From Runella sp. SP2 (GTDB lineage: Bacteria; Bacteroidota; Bacteroidia; Cytophagales; Spirosomataceae), in the NCBI RefSeq assembly GCF_003711225.1, contig NZ_CP031031.1:29031-93030 (forward strand): DNA of 64,000 nt, in the 5' to 3' direction. A model generated the notes under the pieces. It made no database searches. It was not told the origin of the DNA and saw nothing but the letters and a program-made list of their open reading frames with translations. This document shows, piece by piece, positions 53,790 through 61,687 of this stretch; the first letter of the stretch is position 1; each line of letters starts with the position of its first letter. A program made the translations under genes and the position numbers.

Positions 53790-56315
53790 ATGAATCGCTA
53801 TCTATTCACCATTGTATGCCTGTTATTAATAACTTGTCTTGGAGCGTCGGCTCAGGGAGATGTTTATGAATATCACCCGAACAGTGGATTACAACTTGGC
53901 TACGGATTTACGAAAGAAAAATTCACCCGTTTTCGCTCTCCTTTCGACGAAAAAAATTGGCAAAAAAATAACACTGACGTAGCGCGAAACTCCGTATTTA
54001 AAACGTCTATTGTTTTCGATGAGGAAACAATGAAAGAGAAGATGCACTTCGACGCTACTATCGAAGGGCGATACTTAATTTATGAGGGATCGGCAGGTTT
54101 TGAATTGAATACTGCCAAAATGTTTAATGCCAATAACCTGACGATTTTGGTAGAAGGGCGTTCTGATTTTGTAGAAACAACCCTCGATGGGCTAACACTT
54201 AATCAAGAGGCTCAACGATTAGTTGATGCAGGAAATACCGCTGAGTTTATCAATCGATTTGGAACCAATTACGTGTATGCTGAAAAACGGGCTGCTGCTG
54301 TGTATGTCCTGATTACAATTAATGATGTTTCAAGAGAAACTCAGCAGCAGATTGGCTTCAACATACAGGGAGGTATGGACTTGGGTCTGTATTCGGCTTC
54401 GATAAAAAGCAGCTTGAACCAAGAGATGGCAAATGCCAGTCGTTCAGGTCGTATCGAAGTACAAGTAATTACGCTCGGTGGACCCGGTATTAAACAATTT
54501 GGTGAGTTGTTGCGGTCTCTCAATTTTTCGAGAGAGAGCATGAGTAGTATTCAACAGAAAATAGCCAACCAATTCGATAAAATAAATGTCGAGCAGGCCG
54601 TACCTGTCGTGTTCAAGACGGCTCCCTTATCACAGTTTGGTTCAGGATATAAAGATGGCTTATGGACCGCACAGAAAGATAGAATGCTGGTAGAGGTAGC
54701 AAGTGAAAACAAACGACTGACACGTATCAGTAATATCATCAATACATTACTCGACGATGACGAGGAGAACTACAAACGATACCTACTCAGTGACCGAAAA
54801 CGCGCCGATTTGGTGCGACTAAAACCTGAAATAGATCAACGGATGCAAGATCTTGCCCAACTACACGAGACAATTAAAGACGCAGCTAACCTCAACATGA
54901 TTCGTGTCCCGAAACGACTAAGCGATCAAATTAAAGGAATAGTACCAGAATTCCCTTATCTGAAAGTAGCTTTTGATATCACATCTGGAACATTCGATTT
55001 AAGAAATATTCTTAGTAATTTAGTTTTATATGCCGATATAAATACGAAACAGGTTTTAAGAACGCTGAAAAATATGCGTATCTTGATTGATAAGTCAGTT
55101 GCATTTGATTACAATCAAGAGACAATGCAGCAGCGTATCAACACAAATACAGCCATTGCGAGAAAATATGGGGTATATTTTTATAAACTGGAAGCTTCCT
55201 CTATCAGTTCTACTGTGGATCAGGTGAATACAGGGCGAACTGAGGAAGTTATGCGAAAACGCTGGCTCGAACGAATGAAGAACAAAGACTTTACTACTCT
55301 ATCAGACGATTTCAACGCGAATTGTGATATAGAAATACAGGATGTATTTGGGCATAGCTACACGTACTCACTGGGTTTGATTCAGAATGGGCAGACATGG
55401 GTTCTGAAAGATACAACATTGTACAGAGGGCAAGGGTATAGAGGTTTTTTTAAACGCAATAAGGAACTGACTGAATTCAGTCGCGTCGCCAAAGAAGATG
55501 TGAGTATAACCGTAAATACGTGCATTCGGGTAACAGATAAGCTTAAGGTCCGCTTTACCTGCTTTGATGGATCAAAGCCAATACCAGCCTCAACATTGTT
55601 ATCATTCCTGTCAAAGTCCGTTTTAATGGACTATTCTTTCAATGCGAACGAGATACGCAATAATCAGGTACTTAATTTTGAGGTACCACTTGATTTGGGA
55701 GCCGATAGTTTATTGATTCTGTGGCAAAATGGGAGCGAGGGCTGGCACGCAAAGGGGATTCATTTATTAAACCGTCCTCGACAACTATATGACACCGAAA
55801 TAAGCTGCGATAATGAGCCAATTATTATTGGTTGTTCCTCGGTAGATGCTACATTTTCTGGTAATCGGATTACTTATTCTGACGGGACCATTTATGAAGG
55901 AGCTATCGCCGATTGTAAACCGAATGGTAGTGGAAAGTTAACAGTAGATGGAGAAATATACGAAGGAGAATTTTTAGAAGGCATACCGCACGGACGAAAT
56001 CGGTTAACGCGTACTGATAAATCGGGAAACAGGCTTGATAACTGGCTTGATGGCCAATGGGAACACGGACAATTCCTAGAAGGGAAAGCGCATCAGGTAA
56101 CAAAGTCTTGGACAATTGATATCAAAATTGAACGTAATCAGGGAGTTAGAGTAATCAGTGGGTATAAAATATTTTCCAATGGTCAAAAATATCAGGGTAG
56201 CTTTGCCGAAGATGGCGATGACAGTTATGTGGAAGATGGTATTGGAACATTATCGGATAGAGATGGAAAAATCCTGAAAGTAGGCCAATGGATAAATGGA
56301 GAATTCAAAGGATAA
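53790..56315 (+). CDS. Secreted MACPF-like pore-forming candidate with C-terminal MORN repeats
   Basis: An 841-residue protein with a signal peptide (ending near CLGASAQ). The region of about 70-260 has the MACPF/CDC-like arrangement: a long beta stretch, then FINRFGTNYVYAE (157-161 being FGTNY, compared with the family's YGTHF/Y), an amphipathic QGGMDLGLYSASIKSSLNQE run and a closing VQVITLGGPG. The His of the family motif is Asn here. Residues 260-460 are helical. Near the C-terminus, MORN repeats appear (SDGTIYEGAIADCKPNGSGK, GEIYEGEFLEGIPHGR, NGQKYQGSF). MACPF proteins form membrane pores; bacterial examples are used against competitors or hosts. The fold call is by eye and moderate; MORN repeats are clear. 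Confidence 0.6.
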   Translation: MNRYLFTIVCLLLITCLGASAQGDVYEYHPNSGLQLGYGFTKEKFTRFRSPFDEKNWQKNNTDVARNSVFKTSIVFDEETMKEKMHFDATIEGRYLIYEGSAGFELNTAKMFNANNLTILVEGRSDFVETTLDGLTLNQEAQRLVDAGNTAEFINRFGTNYVYAEKRAAAVYVLITINDVSRETQQQIGFNIQGGMDLGLYSASIKSSLNQEMANASRSGRIEVQVITLGGPGIKQFGELLRSLNFSRESMSSIQQKIANQFDKINVEQAVPVVFKTAPLSQFGSGYKDGLWTAQKDRMLVEVASENKRLTRISNIINTLLDDDEENYKRYLLSDRKRADLVRLKPEIDQRMQDLAQLHETIKDAANLNMIRVPKRLSDQIKGIVPEFPYLKVAFDITSGTFDLRNILSNLVLYADINTKQVLRTLKNMRILIDKSVAFDYNQETMQQRINTNTAIARKYGVYFYKLEASSISSTVDQVNTGRTEEVMRKRWLERMKNKDFTTLSDDFNANCDIEIQDVFGHSYTYSLGLIQNGQTWVLKDTTLYRGQGYRGFFKRNKELTEFSRVAKEDVSITVNTCIRVTDKLKVRFTCFDGSKPIPASTLLSFLSKSVLMDYSFNANEIRNNQVLNFEVPLDLGADSLLILWQNGSEGWHAKGIHLLNRPRQLYDTEISCDNEPIIIGCSSVDATFSGNRITYSDGTIYEGAIADCKPNGSGKLTVDGEIYEGEFLEGIPHGRNRLTRTDKSGNRLDNWLDGQWEHGQFLEGKAHQVTKSWTIDIKIERNQGVRVISGYKIFSNGQKYQGSFAEDGDDSYVEDGIGTLSDRDGKILKVGQWINGEFKG

Positions 56316-56504
56316 TTTCACGGATGATGGCTATCATGCTCTTCAAGATTGGATACGCTTTTTTACCTAGAGTTTTCTTTGATTATATAAAGTGCTACTT
56401 ATTAGAGTATTACATCAAAGTTAATCCCCGAATTATGCCAAATACGCACATATTCAGGGACTATTTTTGACACAAAATACTAATAATTAATACTTTAACC
56501 CTTT
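56316..56504. other. Short intergenic stretch
   Basis: About 190 bases after the MACPF-like gene. A 60-codon frame crossing it (56288-56470) overlaps the gene's end in another frame and has no protein-like features. Nothing else was recognised until the inverted repeat at 56505. Confidence 0.35.
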
Positions 56505-56587
56505 AAAGGAAAGCCTAAATTGATTTCCTAAGGAAGCCAACTCTAATTGGGCCTCGGCTGGACAAAACTACTGCGGCTTTCCTTTTT
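56505..56587 (+). ncRNA. Candidate structured RNA or complex terminator
   Basis: A perfect 11-bp outer stem AAAGGAAAGCC (56505-56515) / GGCTTTCCTTT (56575-56585) followed by a T-run. It encloses 59 bases that can form a second hairpin, TTCC-TAA-GGAA (56525-56535), and CCAA/TTGG pairing at 56537-56540 and 56547-56550. A stem plus T-run ending fits an intrinsic terminator, or a small RNA ending in one. It might alternatively be part of the adjacent IS end. Confidence 0.45.
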
Positions 56588-56627
56588 AGGTATAACATAC
56601 TGATTTACAATTTTTTATAAATAAATT

Positions 56628-56670
56628 AACCCCGAAAAAGAGCCAAAGTTGGCCATTTTCGGGGTTTTTG
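56628..56670 (+). terminator. Strong intrinsic terminator before the IS transposase
   Basis: Outer stem AACCCCGAAAA (56628-56638) / TTTTCGGGGTT (56656-56666), inner stem GCCAA-AG-TTGGC (56642-56653), followed by TTTTT. It would stop read-through into the transposase gene, a common IS feature. Confidence 0.75.
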
Positions 56671-56951
56671 TGTATTTTGTTTTGCGACAAAACTGAAATA
56701 CAGATGCAAGATACACTTTTCGACCTTAATTCTGCAAATCCCTCTAAGTTGTACATTTTCAAGAATTGTACCGATTTAGGAGCTATTTATCAAACTATTA
56801 ATTGGACATCTTTAGTTGAACTACTTCCTGAAAAGAAAACGATGGTTGGAGCTCCGTCATGGCTTCCTAAACAGGGCTATTTTGGCCTAATGTTCCTTAA
56901 ACATTATCTAAAACTAAGTGATGAGAAATTATTAGCGAGGTTTAACACTGA

Positions 56952-56967
56952 GCGGTCCGCCGCCGCG
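56952..56967. repeat. 16-bp GC-rich insertion, copy 1
   Basis: GCGGTCCGCCGCCGCG. Deleting it restores the frame as ...NTEWAMQLFCG... across the junction. It can fold as GCGG-TCCG-CCGC. The boundary is ambiguous by one base. Confidence 0.75.
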
Positions 56968-57973
56968 GTGGGCAATGCAATTGTTTTGTGGCACTTTACT
57001 GCCTGATAATGAAATGATTAAGGATAATTCTTTTGTATCAAAAGCCCGTTCTTACCTAGGTAAACATGTAAATTTTGAAGAATTTCAGCGGAAAATTATA
57101 GAAAATTGGCGTGATGAAATTCCAGATAAAACTATTTTGTTGCAGGATGCTACATGTTATGAAGTTTACATCAGATTTCCTACAGATATCAAACTTTTAT
57201 GGGAGTCATGCCAATGGATTTGGGAGAAAATGATTCCAAAAATTTGTCACAAAAATAAACTTAAAGAACCTAGAAGTAAGTTTAAAGAGCAACACAAAAA
57301 ACACCTTATTTATAGTAAATTACGCAAAAAATCTTATCAAAAGACGAGAGCCAGAAAGCGAGCAAGTTTGTATCTTTTATCAAAGGGTATAATTGAGTTA
57401 CAAAGAATTATAAATCAAACTAAAGCATCAGAATGGAGTACAAATGAATCTAAAATATTTAAAACTATTAAGCAAATATACCAACAACAAAAGCATCATT
57501 ATGATAATCCAAAAGTTAAAATTAGGGACAGAATTGTCAGTATTTACAAGCCATATATTAGGCCCATAGTAAGAGGAAAAGAGAATAAACCAGTTGAGTT
57601 TGGCATAAAAGTTCATAAAGTTCAAGTCGGTGGTATTAATATGATTGAATACAGTAGCTACAGTGCTTTCAACGAGTGTAAACGATTGAAAATTAGCAGA
57701 CTTAAACACAAATCAAGATTTGGCCGATGCACTCATATTTCAGCAGACAGAATTTATGCGACGAATGAAAACAGAAGGTATTGTACTAAGAATAATATTG
57801 CAACTAATTTTTGTCGAAAAGGAGCTGGCAAAGATAACAAACAAACTAAGCAAGTAAAAAATATTTTAAACAAAGAAAGGAGCACAAGTTTAGAAGGAAG
57901 TTTTGGGACAGAGAAAGAACATTATTTACTTGATAAAATAAAAGCTAGAAACCCTCAAACTGAAAAAGTTTGG

Positions 57974-57989
57974 GCGGTGCGCCGCTGCG
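57974..57989. repeat. 16-bp GC-rich insertion, copy 2
   Basis: GCGGTGCGCCGCTGCG. It differs from copy 1 at two positions and folds similarly as GCGG-TGCG-CCGC. Deleting it restores ...EKVWIFFGIHTANAV... The boundary is ambiguous by one base. Confidence 0.75.
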
Positions 57990-58101
57990 ATATTTTTCGG
58001 AATTCACACTGCAAATGCTGTTAAGATTTTAAAAAGAAGAAAAAAGAGAAATAGTGCATCTTTATTAGCCGCATAAAATAAAGAAAACTTCGACAACTTA
58101 T

Positions 58102-58124
58102 CCGCTCTATTTAAAATAGAGTGG
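58102..58124. terminator. Hairpin after the transposase gene
   Basis: CTCTATTT (58105-58112) / AAATAGAG (58114-58121) with a single-base centre, extendable by CC/GG with one G-T pair. It begins 29 bases after the transposase stop. The T-tract is weak, so it may be a terminator or part of the element's end. Confidence 0.45.
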
Positions 58125-58464
58125 TTGTTAAACTGTGTTAATACATTAGAAAAATTTAGAAAAGATTAATGTCAATTGCCAAAAATAGTATTATTTCTAT
58201 AATTTGACAGTTTTTAAGCAAAAAATACACTCCAAGTTGAGTGGATTTTTTGAAAATATTTTTTGAAAAAGTAATTTCCAAGGGAAGCCTACTGCGTCAA
58301 ATTAGCTATGATGGTATTCGACGATACTCAGCTCAGGTTTATCAGAGTTATAAAAAAATCGAAGAATTTTTTAAACAAAATCAATCGTTGAACGGCAAAA
58401 TAAACTGCACTTCTAAAGTAGACAATCTCAGTGTTGGGCTTAAGTATCCTTATATTTCCACATA
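58125..58464. other. Decayed or non-coding region after the IS
   Basis: A small hairpin CACTC-CAAGTT-GAGTG lies near 58228-58243. The 82-codon frame at 58241-58489 is A+T-rich, runs into the repeat at 58465 and shows no family features. Its first part (GSLLRQISYDGIRRYSAQVY) looks mildly protein-like and may be a relic. Confidence 0.35.
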
Positions 58465-58534
58465 TTTCCACGCCTGTGAGGTTTCCTAACAAAAGAAATT
58501 TAGGAAACCTTGTCAAGTCCCATGGAAAAGCAGT
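58465..58534 (+). repeat. Dispersed repeat, copy 1 (with inverted repeat)
   Basis: Starts TTTCCACGCCTGTGAGG and runs through CTTGTCAAGTCCCATGGAAA. It matches 61055-61139 along most of its length. Internal inverted repeat GGTTTCCTA (58480-58488) / TAGGAAACC (58501-58509). Just before it, ATATTTCCAC is repeated in tandem. Confidence 0.7.
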
Positions 58535-58597
58535 TGGGTCCCAACAATGATTGGTTAAATCATTGTGAGTTAGGCACAGAGAAGGCGAATCTTAAAA

Positions 58598-59749
58598 TTA
58601 ACTTGGTGGGCATAACTTCTCCAAATGATTCATCCCCAATACAGTGGCTTCGCTACGCTTTTGGTATTCATCACCACCATATACCAAATGTAGTTGGGCG
58701 TCAGGTACAATCTTTTTGAAATAGGTTAATCCTTTAAAAAACTCACCGTTGATGGTCTTTCCTGCTTTAATTTCAACCGCGTGAAGTTTTAACCCGTCTT
58801 GGATGAGCAAATCTACCTCATTTTGATTGCTGTCTCGCCAGTAATACAATTGTGGACGATGACCTTGGTTATAGTGCATTTTCATCACCTCCAGAATGAC
58901 CAAATTTTCAAAAATTGAGCCTTTGGCAAAATGCAGCTGAATATCAGCCTCGGAACGTATTCCCAACAAATAACAAAGTAACCCTGTGTCGTAAAAATAG
59001 ACTTTAGGTGCTTTGGTGATTCGTTTGTTAAAGTTCTTGTAATAGGGGGGCAACCGAAATAAAATGTATGATGCTTCCAACACGGAAGTCCATGCTTCTA
59101 CGGTTTGACTATTTATTCCTAAATCGTTGGCAATACTTGAAGCGTTAAAAACTTGTCCTGCTCGCCCTGCCATCAAATACAGGAAGTTCTGAAAGAGGGA
59201 AAGGTTTTGAACCTGAATCAATTGCCGTACATCGCGTTCAATGTAGGTTTGAATGTAGGTCGGAAAAAAGTCATTAGGCGATATTTGATTTTGGATAAGT
59301 CTTGGGTAACCTCCTTTGAAGATAAACTCGTCAATAGGGAGTTTTTCAGGCAGCTCAAAATAAGAAAATGGCAGAAGGGTCAATAAGGCGACCCTACCCG
59401 CTAGAGACTGGGAGATTTTTTGCATGAGCAAGAAGTTCTGCGACCCCGTCAGAACATACTCACCCGTTCGATTACGCTCGTCAGTGAACACCTGTAAATA
59501 CGAAAATAAATCAGGGACGTTTTGGACCTCATCCAAGATGACACGATTTTGGTATCGTTCTAAGAAACTACGGGGGTCGTTTTGAGCCAAGGCTCTATTG
59601 TCAAGCAACTCCACGTTGACATACTGATAATCAGGAGCAAATAGCTTAGAAAATGTAGTTTTTCCCGATTGCCGTGGTCCAGAAATAGATACCATTGGAA
59701 ACTTGGTAAGCAATAATTGTGCTTTGTGGGTCAGTGCTCTTGGAATCAT
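58598..59749 (-). CDS. AAA_14/DUF4143 ATP-binding protein
   Basis: A 383-residue protein. Walker A is GPRQSGKT (24-31) and Walker B is VILDEVQ (D73, E74). TGSQNFLLM and the DUF4143 region (residues about 190-350, with EVDLLIQDGLKLHAVEIKAG near its end) complete the family. The latter carries an E-V-D...E-I-K pattern like a PD-(D/E)xK nuclease core. Such proteins are common, scattered, often horizontally moved, and their function is poorly defined; some relate to defence or toxin systems. It lies between two copies of a dispersed repeat, hinting at mobility. The length is normal (about 380-400). Confidence 0.9.
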   Translation of the reverse strand: MIPRALTHKAQLLLTKFPMVSISGPRQSGKTTFSKLFAPDYQYVNVELLDNRALAQNDPRSFLERYQNRVILDEVQNVPDLFSYLQVFTDERNRTGEYVLTGSQNFLLMQKISQSLAGRVALLTLLPFSYFELPEKLPIDEFIFKGGYPRLIQNQISPNDFFPTYIQTYIERDVRQLIQVQNLSLFQNFLYLMAGRAGQVFNASSIANDLGINSQTVEAWTSVLEASYILFRLPPYYKNFNKRITKAPKVYFYDTGLLCYLLGIRSEADIQLHFAKGSIFENLVILEVMKMHYNQGHRPQLYYWRDSNQNEVDLLIQDGLKLHAVEIKAGKTINGEFFKGLTYFKKIVPDAQLHLVYGGDEYQKRSEATVLGMNHLEKLCPPS

Positions 59750-60110
59750 TTATGTAAATATAAAATATAATTATGAAATTACATAAAAACTAGTAAACCT
59801 CAAATAATCAATGGTTTATTTTGTGATTTTTATTTTTACGAGGTTGAAATAAATTCAAGTAGGCACTCAAAAAGGGGGATAACCACTTGACTATTTTTTA
59901 GTAGTTTATGCCAAGTATAGGTAGTGTTTTTGATATTCACTTTTTGCTCCATTAGGGATAGTGGGGTAGCCCTGCTGTGACTGACAATTGAAACGCATAT
60001 CGCATGGGCATATCAACGACGGATTTTGAGATAACTCCGTAGCTTTATTGATTTTTGCAGTTTTGGTGTTTATTTTGTCATGGGGAGCTCTGCGGGAGTG
60101 CTCCAATACT

Positions 60111-60130
60111 TAGGAGGTTTCGGCCTCCTA
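60111..60130. terminator. Hairpin TAGGAGG / CCTCCTA
   Basis: A perfect 7-bp stem at 60111-60117 and 60124-60130 with a 6-base loop, followed by CTTTATTTT on the plus strand. It fits an orphan intrinsic terminator left after gene loss. Confidence 0.45.
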
Positions 60131-60383
60131 CTTTATTTTAAATCACTCTTAACTTCCTTGTGAACTGGTTGTTTCCAGTGTAGTTTTTCATTCTTACTCT
60201 CATTAGTAGGTTTCTTGAAATATAATTATTTCAAGAAATCGCTAATAGCTACAGAGTAGAGCTTAACTGATGGCAAAAACCTGTCATACATGGCCAAAAT
60301 AAAGTTTTTTTGAAGCATGTTACATTCACTGGATGCTGTAACTAGTGTTAATGAAAACTATGTTATACACCCTTCTCAATGCG

Positions 60384-60427
60384 ATGTAACATACATTTAT
60401 GTAACATCATGTTACAAAATGTTACAT
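60384..60427. promoter_or_regulatory. Cluster of four ATGTAACAT half-sites
   Basis: ATGTAACAT at 60384 and 60399, then the reverse ATGTTACA at 60409 and ATGTTACAT at 60419. The centre (60400-60416) is TGTAACAT-C-ATGTTACA, an 8-bp inverted repeat. Another copy, ATGTTACAT, is at 60317-60325. The nested dyad looks like a multi-site operator. Confidence 0.5.
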
Positions 60428-61020
60428 GATTTTTGGGAAACACAGTATTGGGGCACCTCAATAAGGTGTAATACATGAAGATGAATGAGACTTATTTTGC
60501 ATTGATTTCATCAAAAAAATGCGTTGAGAAGGCATGATTTTTACTTAAAAATAGCTTTAGCAGTATTGTACAAAAAAAAGAAGTTAGATTTTGCTGATTT
60601 TTTTCGACGGAGAACAGATTCCTAGTCTATTTTTAGACGACGTAGACAAACAGTATGAGCAAAATCTTTTCAGTAAAAATGTAGAAGGGAGTAGGGAACT
60701 ACTGACTGATAAATTAACGAGTTCATAATTTCAAAAAAGTATTGGTGGCGCCGAACAAGGAAACCAGAAAATTGAAATTTACCGATTCGGTGGGGGAGAC
60801 ATAAGACCTTCCCCAAAAATCTGCCTACCCAAACAGGTTATTTTTATGTTCGAAGGAGGAAAAATGATTTTGGAAGTTAGTGTGGATTGCAACAATGAAT
60901 GAATAGCGAAAAAATAATCAGAGAGGCCACATTGAAGTGCTGGAAGTAGTCTCTTTTTGAACCAACATAGCAAGACATTCTAGTTGATTCTCGCTGCATT
61001 GTTGTGGGTAAAATGGGCTT

Positions 61021-61050
61021 ACGTATCATCACGTATCATTACGTTTCATC
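61021..61050 (+). repeat. Three tandem 10-bp units
   Basis: ACGTATCATC, ACGTATCATT and ACGTTTCATC in tandem, directly before repeat copy 2. The corresponding position before copy 1 holds a different tandem pair (ATATTTCCAC). Confidence 0.65.
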
Positions 61051-61054
61051 ACAC

Positions 61055-61139
61055 TTTCACGCCTGTGAGGTTTCCTAACAAAGGAAACCTAGGAAACCAT
61101 TTCCAAGGAAACCTTGTCAAAGTCCATGGAAAACCAGTC
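61055..61139 (+). repeat. Dispersed repeat, copy 2 (with inverted repeat)
   Basis: TTTCACGCCTGTGAGGTTTC onward, matching 58465-58534 with one insertion of about 16 bases (CCATTTCCAAGGAAA part). Internal inverted repeat AGGTTTCCT (61068-61076) / AGGAAACCT (61082-61090). Confidence 0.7.
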
Positions 61140-61687
61140 TGAATCTAATGGGTTGATGAGTATGTGACAAAATGACTGATTTTTGAGATAAGCAGAAGAT
61201 TGTATAATTAATATGATTGAATTTTGATAATAATTATACTTAGATAAGTATACAACAATTATTGACTTTTGGGAGCAAAAAAGTAACTTTTTGGCAAGGA
61301 CTGACAAAACTCGAAAAAAGTATATTTAAACGGACGTTTTATTGGACAGTTAGCATGACGTGTATCGTCTAGTCTATGCTTGTTAGCAATTTGGGTCTGG
61401 GACTATAGACGAATTCAAATCGGATTGTAGCGCGAAATCAGTAATTGCTTCCGAAGTATTGTTGGGACTAATGCTGACGCCCGTATCGCTGGCTTTATTT
61501 CTACAATCCGAAAAATGAATCGGAAAGTTTATTCTACAAGGTAGACATCAATGGGCTACCTAAATATTTACCATTTAATTTAAAATATAAGCAGCTCATT
61601 GGGGTAGACAAAGTTGATTTATTCGGTTTATTTCTGGAAATAAAGTCCCAAACCTGCGATTGACGTAGCGTAACTGTTATTTTTTCA

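Larger units (their letters stand above)
56704..58076 (+). pseudogene. DDE transposase gene broken by two 16-bp GC-rich insertions
   Basis: Three open pieces join into a single 446-residue transposase if 16 bases are removed at 56952-56967 and 16 at 57974-57989; 1373 minus 32 equals 1341, exactly 447 codons with stop. Part 1 starts MQDTLFDLNSANPSKLYIFK; part 2 has LLQDATCYEVYIRFPTDIKL, the DDE-type first-Asp region, and HISADRIYATNENRRYC with later EGSFGTEKEHYL; the tail is FFGIHTANAVKILKRRKKRN and ends LLAA. This is an IS1182/IS5-superfamily-type element. As given it cannot make an intact transposase. The A+T-rich gene contrasts sharply with the GC-rich insertions. Confidence 0.8.
59750..61687. 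other. 1.9-kb region without intact genes
   Basis: No convincing gene. Relic-like open stretches include one ending at about 60727 (FFDGEQIPSLFLDDVDKQYE) and one ending at about 61661 (DINGLPKYLPFNLKYKQLIG), both lacking starts. Also present are a hairpin at 60111-60130, a cluster of ATGTAACAT motifs near 60384-60427, three 10-bp tandem units at 61021-61050 and the second dispersed repeat at 61055. This looks like decaying coding DNA plus small regulatory or repeat elements. Confidence 0.5.

Noticed and set aside
56288..56470. 60-codon frame after the MACPF-like gene
   Set aside because: Overlaps the gene end out of frame and lacks protein-like character.
56505..58300. AAAGGAAAGCC and the AAGGGAAGCC near 58280 as IS terminal inverted repeats
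   Set aside because: They are in the same orientation, not inverted, and differ; IS ends were not established.
58241..58489. 82-codon frame downstream of the IS
   Set aside because: Runs into a dispersed repeat, is A+T-rich and has no family match; may be a relic only.
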